DNA from: Auanema rhodensis
Lineage: Eukaryota > Nematoda > Chromadorea > Rhabditida > Rhabditidae
Assembly: GCA_964057225.1 (NCBI GenBank)
Contig: OZ059897.1
Span: forward strand, 1,488,001 to 1,552,000
DNA length: 64,000 nucleotides
Reading direction: 5' to 3'
In this document: positions 39,310-53,698 of the stretch, piece by piece
How positions within the stretch are numbered: position 1 is the first letter of the stretch
Layout: every line of letters starts with the position of its first letter
The notes under the pieces: generated by a model
What the model was told of the DNA's origin: nothing
Databases searched by the model: none
Seen by the model: the letters and a program-made list of their open reading frames with translations, nothing else
Program-made: the position numbers and the translations under genes

Positions 39310-42300
39310 TCACCCTGAAGAATTAATTTTTTCGTTGATTAACATTGTCCATCGTCTTTGCCTTGAAAAAAGGAATCTAAAAACATCTACTTTTCGTGAA
39401 ATTATTTTGAAATTTTTCGGGAAAATTTTTGTCAAAATGTTTTTGGAAGCAATGTTGAGTGTACATGGAAACTCAACATACACTAATGCAACATTTTTCA
39501 AACAATCATAAATAATTTTTGTATTGAGCGTTTCTGAATGTACTATAGTGCATTCGATGCGGATTTTTAAGCTGCTTCGATCTGTGTTATCAGATTTGCG
39601 CTAGCTTAAAAATGCACCGAGATATCAACTGATATAAGTTCACACTTATATCCTCGATTTTCACCCTGAAGAATTAATTTTTTTGTTGATTAACATTGTC
39701 CATCGTCTTTGCCTTGAAAAAAGGAATCTAAAAACATCTACTTTTTGTGAAATTATTTTGAATTTTTTGGCAAAATTTTTGTCAAAATGTTTTTGGAAGC
39801 AATGTTGAGTGTACATGGAAACTCAACATACACTAATGCATAATTTTTTAAACAATCATAACTAATTTTTGTATTGAGCGTTTCTTAATGTATTATAGTG
39901 CATTCGATGCGGATTTTTAAGCTGCGTCGATCTGTGTTATCAGATTTGAGTTAGCTTAAAAATGCACCGAGATATCAACTGATATAAGTTCACACTTATA
40001 TCCTCGATTTTCACCCTGAAGAATTAATTTTTTCGTTGAATAACATTGTCCATCGTCTTCGCCTTGAAAAAAGAAATCTAAAAACATCTACTTTTGGTAA
40101 AATTATTTTGAAATTTTTCAGGAAAATTTTTGTCAAAATGTTTTTGGAAGCAATGTTGAGTGTACATGGAAACTCAACATACACTAATGCAACATTTTTC
40201 AAACAATCATAAATAATTTTTGTATTGAGCGTTTCTTTATGTATTATAGTGCATTCGATACGGATTTTTAAGCTGCTTCGATCTGTGTTATCAGATTTGC
40301 GCTAGCTTAGAAATGCACCGAGATATCAACTGATATAAGTTCACACTTATATCCTCGATTTTCACCCTGAAGAATTAATTTTTTCGTTGAATAACATTGT
40401 CCATCGTCTTCGCCTTGAAAAAAGAAATCTAAAAACATCTACTTTTGGTAAAATTATTTTGAAATTTTTCAGGAAAATTTTTGTCAAAATGTTTTTGGAA
40501 TCAATGTTGAGTGTACATGGAAACTCAACATACACTAATGCAACATTTTTCAAACAATCATAAATAATTTTTGTATTGAGCGTTTCTTAATGTATTATAG
40601 TGCATTCGATACGGATTTTTAAGCTGCTTCGATCTGTGTTATCAGATTTGCGCTAGCTTAAAAATGCACCGAGATATCAACTGATATAAGTTCACACTTA
40701 TATCCTCGATTTTCACCCTGAAGAATTAATTTTTTCGTTGATTAACATTGTCCATCGTCTTTGCCTTGAAAAAAGGAATCTAAAAACATCTACTTTTTGT
40801 GAAATTATTTTGAAATTTTTTGGCAAAATTTTTGTCAAAATGTTTTTGGAAGCAATGTTGAGTGTACATGGAAACTCAACATACACTAATGCATAATTTT
40901 TTAAACAATCATAACTAATTTTTGTATTGAGCGTTTCTTAATGTATTATAGTGCATTCGATACGGATTTTTAAGCTGCTTCGATCTGTGTTATCAGATTT
41001 GCGCTAGCTTAAAAATGCACCGAGATATCAACTGATATAAGTTCACACTTATATCCTCGATTTTCACCCTGAAGAATTAATTTTTTCGTTGAATAACATT
41101 GTCCATCGTCTTCGCCTTGAAAAAAGAAATCTAAAAACATCTACTTTTGGTAAAATTATTTTGAAATTTTTCAGGAAAATTTTTGTCAAAATGTTTTTGG
41201 AATCAATGTTGAGTGTACATGGAAACTCAACATACACTAATGCAACATTTTTCAAACAATCATAAATAATTTTTGTATTGAGCGTTTCTTAATGTATTAT
41301 AGTGCATTCGATACGGATTTTTAAGCTGCTTCGATCTGTGTTATCAGATTTGCGCTAGCTTAAAAATGCACCGAGATATCAACTGATATAAGTTCACACT
41401 TATATCCTCGATTTTCACCCTGAAGAATTAATTTTTTCGTTGATTAACATTGTCCATCGTCTTTGCCTTGAAAAAAGGAATCTAAAAACATCTACTTTTT
41501 GTGAAATTATTTTGAAATTTTTTGGCAAAATTTTTGTCAAAATGTTTTTGGAAGCAATGTTGAGTGTACATGGAAACTCAACATACACTAATGCATAATT
41601 TTTTAAACAATCATAACTAATTTTTGTATTGAGCGTTTCTTAATGTATTATAGTGCATTCGATGCGGATTTTTAAGCTGCGTCGATCTGTGTTATCAGAT
41701 TTGAGTTAGCTTAAAAATGCACCGAGATATCAACTGATATAAGTTCACACTTATATCCTCGATTTTCACCCTGAAGAATTAATTTTTTCGTTGAATAACA
41801 TTGTCCATCGTCTTCGCCTTGAAAAAAGAAATCTAAAAACATCTACTTTTGGTAAAATTATTTTGAAATTTTTCAGGAAAATTTTTGTCAAAATGTTTTT
41901 GGAAGCAATGTTGAGTGTACATGGAAACTCAACATACACTAATGCAACATTTTTCAAACAATCTTAAATAATTTTTGTATTGAGCGTTTCTTTATGTATT
42001 ATAGTGCATTCGATACGGATTTTTAAGCTGCTTCGATCTGTGTTATCAGATTTGCGCTAGCTTAGAAATGCACCGAGATATCAACTGATATAAGTTCACA
42101 CTTATATCCTCGATTTTCACCCTGAAGAATTAATTTTTTCGTTGAATAACATTGTCCATCGTCTTCGCCTTGAAAAAAGAAATCTAAAAACATCTACTTT
42201 TGGTAAAATTATTTTGAAATTTTTCAGGAAAATTTTTGTCAAAATGTTTTTGGAATCAATGTTGAGTGTACATGGAAACTCAACATACACTAATGCAACA

Positions 42301-43871
42301 TTTTTCAAACAATCATAAATAATTTTTGTATTGAGCGTTTCTTAATGTATTATAGTGCATTCGATACGGATTTTTAAGCTGCTTCGATCTGTGTTATCAG
42401 ATTTGCGCTAGCTTAAAAATGCACCGAGATATCAACTGATATAAGTTCACACTTATATCCTCGATTTTCACCCTGAAGAATTAATTTTTTCGTTGATTAA
42501 CATTGTCCATCGTCTTTGCCTTGAAAAAAGGAATCTAAAAACATCTACTTTTTGTGAAATTATTTTGAAATTTTTTGGCAAAATTTTTGTCAAAATGTTT
42601 TTGGAAGCAATGTTGAGTGTACATGGAAACTCAACATACACTAATGCATCATTTTTCAAACAATCATAAATAATTTTTGTATTGAGCGTTTCTCAATGTG
42701 GTATAGTGCATTCGAAACAAATGTTTAAGCTGCGTCGATCTGTGTTATCAGATTTGCGCTAGCTTAAAAATGCACCGAGATATCAACTGATATAAGTTCA
42801 CACTTATATCCTCGATTTTCACCCTGAAGAATTAATTTTTTCGTTGAATAACATTGTCCATCGTCTTCGCCTTGAAAAAAGGAATTTAAAAACATCTACT
42901 TTTCGTGAAATTATTTTGAAATTTTTCGGGAAAATTTTTGTCAAAATGTTTTTGGAAGCAATGTTGAGTGTACATGGAAACTCAACATACACTAATGCAA
43001 CATTTTTCAAACAATCATAAATAATTTTGGTATTGAGCGTTTCTTAATGTATTATAGTGCAATCGATACGGATTTTTAAGCTGCTTCGATCTGTGTTATC
43101 AGATTTGCGCTAGCTTAAAAATGCACCGAGATATCAACTGATATAAGTTCACACTTATATCCTCGATTTTCACCCTGAAGAATTAATTTTTTCGTTGATT
43201 AACATTGTCCATCGTCTTTGCCTTGAAAAAAGGAATCTAAAAACATCTACTTTTCGTGAAATTATTTTGAAATTTTTCAGGAAAATTTTTGTCAAAATGT
43301 TTTTGGAATCAATGTTGAGTGTACATGGAAACTCAACATACACTAATGCAACATTTTTCAAACAATCATAAATAATTTTTGTATTGAGCGTTTCTTTATG
43401 TATTATAGTGCATTCGATACGGATTTTTAAGCTGCTTCGATCTGTGTTATCAGATTTGCGCTAGCTTAGAAATGCACCGAGATATCAACTGATATAAGTT
43501 CACACTTATATCCTCGATTTTCACCCTGAAGAATTAATTTTTTCGTTGAATAACATTGTCCATCGTCTTCGCCTTGAAAAAAGAAATCTAAAAACATCTA
43601 CTTTTGGTAAAATTATTTTGAAATTTTTCAGGAAAATTTTTGTCAAAATGTTTTTGGAAGCAATGTTGAGTGTACATGGAAACTCAACATACACTAATGC
43701 AACATTTTTCAAACAATCATAAATAATTTTTGTATTGAGCGTTTCTTTATGTATTATAGTGCATTCGATACGGAGTTTTAAGCTGCTTCGATCTGTGTTA
43801 TCAGATTTGCGCTAGCTTAAAAATGCACCGAGATATCAACTGATATAAGTTCACACTTATATCCTCGATTT
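39310..43871 (+). repeat. Middle-domain monomers with a partial pentamer period (1755 bp)
   Basis: Units start at 39310, 39661 (350 bp), then 40011 and every 351 bp to 43521. Class A units with TTCTTTATG occur at 40011, 41766 and 43521, each 1755 bp (five units) apart. The stretch C-A-A at 39661-40712 matches 41415-42467. The period is not kept for all five positions: 42468 is a divergent copy. 42819 shares the private ATAATTTTGG with 38959, eleven units upstream. Confidence 0.78.
42468..42818 (+). repeat. Divergent monomer
   Basis: The head is class C/W. The tail is unlike its neighbours: GCATCA, ACAATCATAAATA, TCTCAATGTGGTATAG, then CATTCGAAACAAATGTTTAAG and GCTGCGTCG. The closest tails in the window are at 1-342 and 11186. 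The units on both sides are ordinary middle-domain copies. Confidence 0.88.
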
Positions 43872-46679
43872 TCACCCTGAAGAATTAATTTTTTCGTTGA
43901 TTAACATTGTCCATCGTCTTTGCCTTGAAAAAAGGAATCTAAAAACATCTACTTTTTGTGAAATTATTTTGAAATTTTTTGGCAAAATTTTTGTCAAAAT
44001 GTTTTTGGAAGCAATGTTGAGTGTACATGGAAACTCAACATACACTAATGCATAATTTTTTAAACAATCATAACTAATTTTTGTATTGAGCGTTTCTTAA
44101 TGTATTATAGTGCATTCGATGCGGATTTTTAAGCTGCGTCGATCTGTGTTATCAGATTTGAGTTAGCTTAAAAATGCACCGAGATATCAACTGATATAAG
44201 TTCACACTTATATCCTCGATTTTCACCCTGAAGAATTAATTTTTTCGTTGAATAACATTGTCCATCGTCTTCGCCTTGAAAAAAGAAATCTAAAAACATC
44301 TACTTTTGGTAAAATTATTTTGAAATTTTTCAGGAAAATTTTTGTCAAAATGTTTTTGGAAGCAATGTTGAGTGTACATGGAAACTCAACATACACTAAT
44401 GCAACATTTTTCAAACAATCATAAATAATTTTTGTATTGAGCGTTTCTTAATGTATTATAGTGCATTCGATACGGATTTTTAAGCTGCTTCGATCTGTGT
44501 TATCAGATTTGCGCTAGCTTAGAAATGCACCGAGATATCAACTGATATAAGTTCACACTTATATCCTCGATTTTCACCCTGAAGAATTAATTTTTTCGTT
44601 GAATAACATTGTCCATCGTCTTCGCCTTGAAAAAAGGAATTTAAAAACATCTACTTTTCGTGAAATTATTTTGAAATTTTTCGGGAAAATTTTTGTCAAA
44701 ATGTTTTTGGAAGCAATGTTGAGTGTACATGGAAACTCAACATACACTAATGCAACATTTTTCAAACAATCATAAATAATTTTTGTATTGAGCGTTTCTT
44801 AATGTATTATAGTGCATTCGATGCGGATTTTAAAGCTGCGTCGATCTGTATTATCAGATTTGAGTTAGCTTAAAAATGCACCGAGATATCAACTGATATA
44901 AGTTCACACTTATATCCTCGATTTTCACCCTGAAGAATTAATTTTTTCGTTGAATAACATTGTCCATCGTCTTCGCCTTGAAAAAAGGAATTTAAAAACA
45001 TCTACTTTTCGTGAAATTATTTTGAAATTTTTCGGGAAAATTTTTGTCAAAATGTTTTTGGAAGCAATGTTGAGTGTACATGGAAACTCAACATACACTA
45101 ATGCAACATTTTTCAAACAATCATAAATAATTTTTGTATTGAGCGTTTCTTAATGTATTATAGTGCATTCGATACGGATTTTTAAGCTGCTTCGATCTGT
45201 GTTATCAGATTTGCGCTAGCTTAGAAATGCACCGAGATATCAACTGATATAAGTTCACACTTATATCCTCGATTTTCACCCTGAAGAATTAATTTTTTCG
45301 TTGAATAACATTGTCCATCGTCTTTGCCTTGAAAAAAGAAATCTAAAAACATCTACTTTTGGTAAAATTATTTTGAAATTTTTCAGGAAAATTTTTGTCA
45401 AAATGTTTTTGGAAGCAATGTTGAGTGTACATGGAAACTCAACATACACTAATGCAACATTTTTCAAACAATCATAAATAATTTTTGTATTGAGCGTTTC
45501 TTAATGTATTATAGTGCATTCGATGCGGATTTTAAAGCTGCGTCGATCTGTATTATCAGATTTGAGTTAGCTTAAAAATGCACCGAGATATCAACTGATA
45601 TAAGTTCACACTTATATCCTCGATTTTCACCCTGAAGAATTAATTTTTTCGTTGAATAACATTGTCCATCGTCTTCGCCTTGAAAAAAGGAATTTAAAAA
45701 CATCTACTTTTCGTGAAATTATTTTGAAATTTTTCGGGAAAATTTTTGTCAAAATGTTTTTGGAAGCAATGTTGAGTGTACATGGAAACTCAACATACAC
45801 TAATGCAACATTTTTCAAACAATCATAAATAATTTTTGTATTGAGCGTTTCTTAATGTATTATAGTGCATTCGATACGGATTTTTAAGCTGCTTCGATCT
45901 GTGTTATCAGATTTGCGCTAGCTTAGAAATGCACCGAGATATCAACTGATATAAGTTCACACTTATATCCTCGATTTTCACCCTGAAGAATTAATTTTTT
46001 CGTTGAATAACATTGTCCATCGTCTTTGCCTTGAAAAAAGAAATCTAAAAACATCTACTTTTGGTAAAATTATTTTGAAATTTTTCAGGAAAATTTTTGT
46101 CAAAATGTTTTTGGAAGCAATGTTGAGTGTACATGGAAACTCAACATACACTAATGCAACATTTTTCAAACAATCATAAATAATTTTTGTATTGAGCGTT
46201 TCTTTATGTATTATAGTGCATTCGATACGGAGTTTTAAGCTGCTTCGATCTGTGTTATCAGATTTGCGCTAGCTTAAAAATGCACCGAGATATCAACTGA
46301 TATAAGTTCACACTTATATCCTCGATTTTCACCCTGAAGAATTAATTTTTTCGTTGATTAACATTGTCCATCGTCTTTGCCTTGAAAAAAGGAATCTAAA
46401 AACATCTACTTTTTGTGAAATTATTTTGAAATTTTTTGGCAAAATTTTTGTCAAAATGTTTTTGGAAGCAATGTTGAGTGTACATGGAAACTCAACATAC
46501 ACTAATGCATAATTTTTTAAACAATCATAACTAATTTTTGTATTGAGCGTTTCTTAATGTATTATAGTGCATTCGATGCGGATTTTTAAGCTGCGTCGAT
46601 CTGTGTTATCAGATTTGAGTTAGCTTAAAAATGCACCGAGATATCAACTGATATAAGTTCACACTTATATCCTCGATTT
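43872..46679 (+). repeat. Middle-domain monomers with a dimer duplication
   Basis: Units start at 43872 (C), 44223 (A), 44574 (B), 44925 (B), 45276 (A-like with TTGCC), 45627 (B), 45978 (A-like with TTGCC) and 46329 (C). 44925-45626 and 45627-46328 are a dimer repeated at 702 bp, identical until the tail of the second unit. TCTGTATTATC is shared only by 44574 and 45276. GGAGTTTTAAG is shared by 43521 and 45978, which lie seven units (2457 bp) apart and are each followed by a C unit. Confidence 0.82.
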
Positions 46680-49486
46680 TCACCCTGAAGAATTAATTTT
46701 TTCGTTGAATAACATTGTCCATCGTCTTCGCCTTGAAAAAAGAAATCTAAAAACATCTACTTTTGGTAAAATTATTTTGAAATTTTTCAGGAAAATTTTT
46801 GTCAAAATGTTTTTGGAATCAATGTTGAGTGTACATGGAAACTCAACATACACTAATGCAACATTTTTCAAACAATCATAAATAATTTTTGTATTGAGCG
46901 TTTCTTAATGTATTATAGTGCATTCGATACGGATTTTTAAGCTGCTTCGATCTGTGTTATCAGATTTGCGCTAGCTTAGAAATGCACCGAGATATCAACT
47001 GATATAAGTTCACACTTATATCCTCGATTTTCACCCTGAAGAATTAATTTTTTCGTTGAATAACATTGTCCATCGTCTTCGCCTTGAAAAAAGGAATTTA
47101 AAAACATCTACTTTTCGTGAAATTATTTTGAAATTTTTCGGGAAAATTTTTGTCAAAATGTTTTTGGAAGCAATGTTGAGTGTACATGGAAACTCAACAT
47201 ACACTAATGCAACATTTTTCAAACAATCATAAATAATTTTTGTATTGAGCGTTTCTTAATGTATTATAGTGCATTCGATGCGGATTTTAAAGCTGCGTCG
47301 ATCTGTGTTATCAGATTTGAGTTAGCTTAAAAATGCACCGAGATATCAACTGATATAAGTTCACACTTATATCCTCGATTTTCACCCTGAAGAATTAATT
47401 TTTTCGTTGAATAACATTGTCCATCGTCTTCGCCTTGAAAAAAGGAATTTAAAAACATCTACTTTTCGTGAAATTATTTTGAAATTTTTCGGGAAAATTT
47501 TTGTCAAAATGTTTTTGGAAGCAATGTTGAGTGTACATGGAAACTCAACATACACTAATGCAACATTTTTCAAACGATCATAACTAATTTTTGTATTGAG
47601 CGTTTCTGAATGTATTATAGTGCATTCGATGCGGATTTTTAAGCTGCTTCGATCTGTGTTATCAGATTTGCGCTAGCTTAAAAATTCACCGAGATATCAA
47701 CTGATATAAGTTCACACTTATATCCTCGATTTTCACCCTGAAGAATTAATTTTTTCGTTGATTAACATTGTCCATCGTCTTTGCCTTAAAAAAAGGAATC
47801 TAAAAACATCTACTTTTTGTGAAATTATTTTGAAATTTTTTGGCAAAATTTTTGTCAAAATGTTTTTGGAAGCAATGTTGAGTGTACATGGAAACTCAAC
47901 ATACACTAATGCATAATTTTTTAAACAATCATAACTAATTTTTGTATTGAGCGTTTCTTAATGTATTATAGTGCATTCGATGCGGATTTTTAAGCTGCGT
48001 CGATCTGTGTTATCAGATTTGAGTTAGCTTAAAAATGCACCGAGATATCAACTGATATAAGTTCACACTTATATCCTCGATTTTCACCCTGAAGAATTAA
48101 TTTTTTCGTTGAATAACATTGTCCATCGTCTTCGCCTTGAAAAAAGAAATCTAAAAACATCTACTTTTGGTAAAATTATTTTGAAATTTTTCAGGAAAAT
48201 TTTTGTCAAAATGTTTTTGGAATCAATGTTGAGTGTACATGGAAACTCAACATACACTAATGCAACATTTTTCAAACAATCATAAATAATTTTTGTATTG
48301 AGCGTTTCTTTATGTATTATAGTGCATTCGATACGGATTTTTAAGCTGCTTCGATCTGTGTTATCAGATTTGCGCTAGCTTAGAAATGCACCGAGATATC
48401 AACTGATATAAGTTCACACTTATATCCTCGATTTTCACCCTGAAGAATTAATTTTTTCGTTGAATAACATTGTCCATCGTCTTCGCCTTGAAAAAAGAAA
48501 TCTAAAAACATCTACTTTTGGTGAAATTATTTTGAAATTTTTCAGGAAAATTTTTGTCAAAATGTTTTTGGAATCAATGTTGAGTGTACATGGAAACTCA
48601 ACATACACTAATGCAACATTTTTCAAACAATCATAAATAATTTTTGTATTGAGCGTTTCTTAATGTATTATAGTGCATTCGATACGGATTTTTAAGCTGC
48701 TTCGATCTGTGTTATCAGATTTGCGCTAGCTTAGAAATGCACCGAGATATCAACTGATATAAGTTCACACTTATATCCTCGATTTTCACCCTGAAGAATT
48801 AATTTTTTCGTTGAATAACATTGTCCATCGTCTTCGCCTTGAAAAAAGGAATTTAAAAACATCTACTTTTCGTGAAATTATTTTGAAATTTTTCGGGAAA
48901 ATTTTTGTCAAAATGTTTTTGGAAGCAATGTTGAGTGTACATGGAAACTCAACATACACTAATGCAACATTTTTCAAACGATCATAACTAATTTTTGTAT
49001 TGAGCGTTTCTGAATGTATTATAGTGCATTCGATGCGGATTTTTAAGCTGCTTCGATCTGTGTTATCAGATTTGCGCTAGCTTAAAAATGCACCGAGATA
49101 TCAACTGATATAAGTTCACACTTATATCCTCGATTTTCACCCTGAAGAATTAATTTTTTCGTTGATTAACATTGTCCATCGTCTTTGCCTTGAAAAAAGG
49201 AATCTAAAAACATCTACTTTTTGTGAAATTATTTTGAAATTTTTTGGCAAATTTTTGTCAAAATGTTTTTGGAAGCAATGTTGAGTGTACATGGAAACTC
49301 AACATACACTAATGCATAATTTTTTAAACAATCATAACTAATTTTTGTATTGAGCGTTTCTTAATGTATTATAGTGCATTCGATGCGGATTTTTAAGCTG
49401 CGTCGATCTGTGTTATCAGATTTGAGTTAGCTTAAAAATGCACCGAGATATCAACTGATATAAGTTCACACTTATATCCTCGATTT
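46680..49486 (+). repeat. Eight A/B/C monomers
   Basis: Units start at 46680 (A), 47031 (B with TTTTAAAGC and GAGTTAGC), 47382 (B, G227), 47733 (C), 48084 (A, TTCTTTATG), 48435 (A), 48786 (B, G227) and 49137 (C, 350 bp). The order A-B-C is recognisable, with an extra B in the first half and an extra A in the second. The missing base in 49137 is in GGCAAATTTTTG. Confidence 0.8.
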
Positions 49487-52400
49487 TCACCCTGAAGAAT
49501 TAATTTTTTCGTTGAATAACATTGTCCATCGTCTTCGCCTTGAAAAAAGAAATCTAAAAACATCTACTTTTGGTAAAATTATTTTGAAATTTTTCAGGAA
49601 AATTTTTGTCAAAATGTTTTTGGAATCAATGTTGAGTGTACATGGAAACTCAACATACACTAATGCAACATTTTTCAAACAATCATAAATAATTTTTGTA
49701 TTGAGCGTTTCTTAATGTATTATAGTGCATTCGATACGGATTTTTAAGCTGCTTCGATCTGTGTTATCAGATTTGCGCTAGCTTAGAAATGCACCGAGAT
49801 ATCAACTGATATAAGTTCACACTTATATCCTCGATTTTCACCCTGAAGAATTAATTTTTTCGTTGAATAACATTGTCCATCGTCTTCGCCTTGAAAAAAG
49901 GAATTTAAAAACATCTACTTTTTGTGAAATTATTTTGAAATTTTTCGGGAAAATTTTTGTCAAAATGTTTTTGGAAGCAATGTTGAGTGTACATGGAAAC
50001 TCAACATACACTAATGCAACATTTTTCAAACAATCATAAATAATTTTTGTATTGAGCGTTTCTTAATGTATTATAGTGCATTCGATACGGATTTTTAAGC
50101 TGCTTCGATCTGTGTTATCAGATTTGCGCTAGCTTAAAAATGCACCGAGATATCAACTGATATAAGTTCACACTTATATCCTCGATTTTCACCCTGAAGA
50201 ATTAATTTTTTCGTTGAATAACATTGTCCATCGTCTTCGCCTTGAAAAAAGAAATCTAAAAACATCTACTTTTGGTAAAATTATTTTGAAATTTTTCAGG
50301 AAAATTTTTGTCAAAATGTTTTTGGAATCAATGTTGAGTGTACATGGAAACTCAACATACACTAATGCAACATTTTTCAAACAATCATAAATAACTTTTG
50401 TATTGAGCGTTTCTTAATGTATTATAGTGCATTCGATGCGGATTTTAAAGCTGCGTCTATCTGTGTTATCAGATTTGAGTTAGCTTAAAAATGCACCGAG
50501 ATATCAACTGATATAAGTTCACACTTATATCCTCGATTTTCACCCTGAAGAATTAATTTTTTCGTTGAATAAAATTGTCCATCGTCTTCGCCTTGAAAAA
50601 AGAAATCTAAAAACATCTACTTTTGGTAAAATTATTTTGAAATTTTTCAGGAAAATTTTTGTCAAAATGTTTTTGGAATCAATGTTGAGTGTACATGGAA
50701 ACTCAACATACACTAATGCAACATTTTTCAAACAATCATAAATAATTTTTGTATTGAGCGTTTCTTAATGTATTATAGTGCATTCGATACGGATTTTTAA
50801 GCTGCTTCGATCTGTGTTATCAGATTTGCGCTAGCTTAGAAATGCACCGAGATATCAACTGATATAAGTTCACACTTATATCCTCGATTTTCACCCTGAA
50901 GAATTAATTTTTTCGTTGAATAACATTGTCCATTGTCTTCGCCTTGAAAAAAGAAATCTAAAAACATCTACTTTTGGTAAAATTATTTTGAAATTTTTCG
51001 GGAAAATTTTTGTCAAAATGTTTTTGGAAGCAATGTTGAGTGTACATGGAAACTCAACATACACTAATGCAACATTTTTCAAACAATCATAAATAATTTT
51101 TGTATTGAGCGTTTCTTAATGTATTATAGTGCATTCGATACGGATTTTTAAGCTGCTTCGATCTGTGTTATCAGATTTGCGCTAGCTTAAAAATGCACCG
51201 AGATATCAACTGATATAAGTTCACACTTATATCCTCGATTTTCACCCTGAAGAATTAATTTTTTCGTTGATTAACATTGTCCATCGTCTTTGCCTTGAAA
51301 AAAGGAATCTAAAAACATCTACTTTTCGTGAAATTATTTTGAAATTTTTCGGGAAAATTTTTGTCAAAATGTTTTTGGAAGCAATGTTGAGTGTACATGG
51401 AAACTCAACATACACTAATGCAACATTTTTCAAACAATCATAAATAATTTTTGTATTGAGCGTTTCTTAATGTATTATAGTGCATTCGATGCGGATTTTA
51501 AAGCTGCGTCTATCTGTGTTATCAGATTTGAGTTAGCTTAAAAATGCACCGAGATATCAACTGATATAAGTTCACACTTATATCCTCGATTTTCACCCTG
51601 AAGAATTAATTTTTTCGTTGAATAACATTGTCCATCGTCTTCGCCTTGAAAAAAGAAATCTAAAAACATCTACTTTTGGTAAAATTATTTTGAAATTTTT
51701 CAGGAAAATTTTTGTCAAAATGTTTTTGGAATCAATGTTGAGTGTACATGGAAACTCAACATACACTAATGCAACATTTTTCAAACAATCATAAATAATT
51801 TTTGTATTGAGCGTTTCTTAATGTATTATAGTGCATTCGATACGGATTTTTAAGCTGCTTCGATCTGTGTTATCAGATTTGCGCTAGCTTAGAAATGCAC
51901 CGAGATATCAACTGATATAAGTTCACACTTATATCCTCGATTTTCACCCTGAAGAATTAATTTTTTCGTTGAATAACATTGTCCATCGTCTTCGCCTTGA
52001 AAAAAGGAATTTAAAAACATCTACTTTTCATGAAATTATTTTGAAATTTTTCGGGAAAATTTTTGTCAAAATGTTTTTGGAAGCAATGTTGAGTGTACAT
52101 GGAAACTCAACATACACTAATGCAACATTTTTCAAACGATCATAACTAATTTTTGTATTGAGCGTTTCTGAATGTATTATAGTGCATTCGATACGGATTT
52201 TTAAGCTGCTTCGATCTGTGTTATCAGATTTGCGCTAGCTTAAAAATGCACCGAGATATCAACTGATATAAGTTCACACTTATATCCTCGATTTTCACCC
52301 TGAAGAATTAATTTTTTCGTTGATTAACATTGTCCATCGTCTTTGCCTTGAAAAAAGGAATCTAAAAACATCTACTTTTTGTGAAATTATTTTGAAATTT

Positions 52401-53698
52401 TTTGGCAAAATTTTTGTCAAAATGTTTTTGGAAGCAATGTTGAGTGTACATGGAAACTCAACATACACTAATGCATAATTTTTTAAACAATCATAACTAA
52501 TTTTTGTATTGAGCGTTTCTTAATGTATTATAGTGCATTCGATGCGGATTTTTAAGCTGCGTCGATCTGTGTTATCAGATTTGAGTTAGCTTAAAAATGC
52601 ACCGAGATATCAACTGATATAAGTTCACACTTATATCCTCGATTTTCACCCTGAAGAATTAATTTTTTCGTTGAATAACATTGTCCATCGTCTTCGCCTT
52701 GAAAAAAGAAATCTAAAAACATCTACTTTTGGTAAAATTATTTTGAAATTTTTCAGGAAAATTTTTGTCAAAATGTTTTTGGAATCAATGTTGAGTGTAC
52801 ATGGAAACTCAACATACACTAATGCAACATTTTTCAAACAATCATAAATAATTTTTGTATTGAGCGTTTCTTAATGTATTATAGTGCATTCGATACGGAT
52901 TTTTAAGCTGCTTCGATCTGTGTTATCAGATTTGCGCTAGCTTAGAAATGCACCGAGATATCAACTGATATAAGTTCACACTTATATCCTCGATTTTCAC
53001 CCTGAAGAATTAATTTTTTCGTTGAATAACATTGTCCATCGTCTTCGCCTTGAAAAAAGGAATTTAAAAACATCTACTTTTCGTGAAATTATTTTGAAAT
53101 TTTTCGGGAAAATTTTTGTCAAAATGTTTTTGGAAGCAATGTTGAGTGTACATGGAAACTCAACATACACTAATGCAACATTTTTCAAACAATCATAAAT
53201 AATTTTTGTATTGAGCGTTTCTTAATGTATTATAGTGCATTCGATACGGATTTTTAAGCTGCTTCGATCTGTGTTATCAGATTTGCGCTAGCTTAAAAAT
53301 GCACCGAGATATCAACTGATATAAGTTCACACTTATATCCTCGATTTTCACCCTGAAGAATTAATTTTTTCGTTGATTAACATTGTCCATCGTCTTTGCC
53401 TTGAAAAAAGGAATCTAAAAACATCTACTTTTCGTGAAATTATTTTGAAATTTTTCGGGAAAATTTTTGTCAAAATGTTTTTGGAAGCAATGTTGAGTGT
53501 ACATGGAAACTCAACATACACTAATGCAACATTTTTCAAACAATCATAAATAATTTTTGTATTGAGCGTTTCTTAATGTATTATAGTGCATTCGATGCGG
53601 ATTTTAAAGCTGCGTCGATCTGTGTTATCAGATTTGAGTTAGCTTAAAAATGCACCGAGATATCAACTGATATAAGTTCACACATATATCCTCGATTT
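49487..53698 (+). repeat. Trimer HOR, four units of 1053 bp
   Basis: Trimers begin at 49487, 50540, 51593 and 52646. In each, the first unit is class A with GCTAGCTTAG, the second has GCTAGCTTAA, and the third has GAGTTAGC with GCTGCGTC. The third units at 50189 and 51242 share the private TGCGTCTATC; the third unit of trimer three (52295) is an ordinary C. The monomer at 53348 ends with a right-arm substitution in the conserved stem-loop (53684). Confidence 0.87.
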
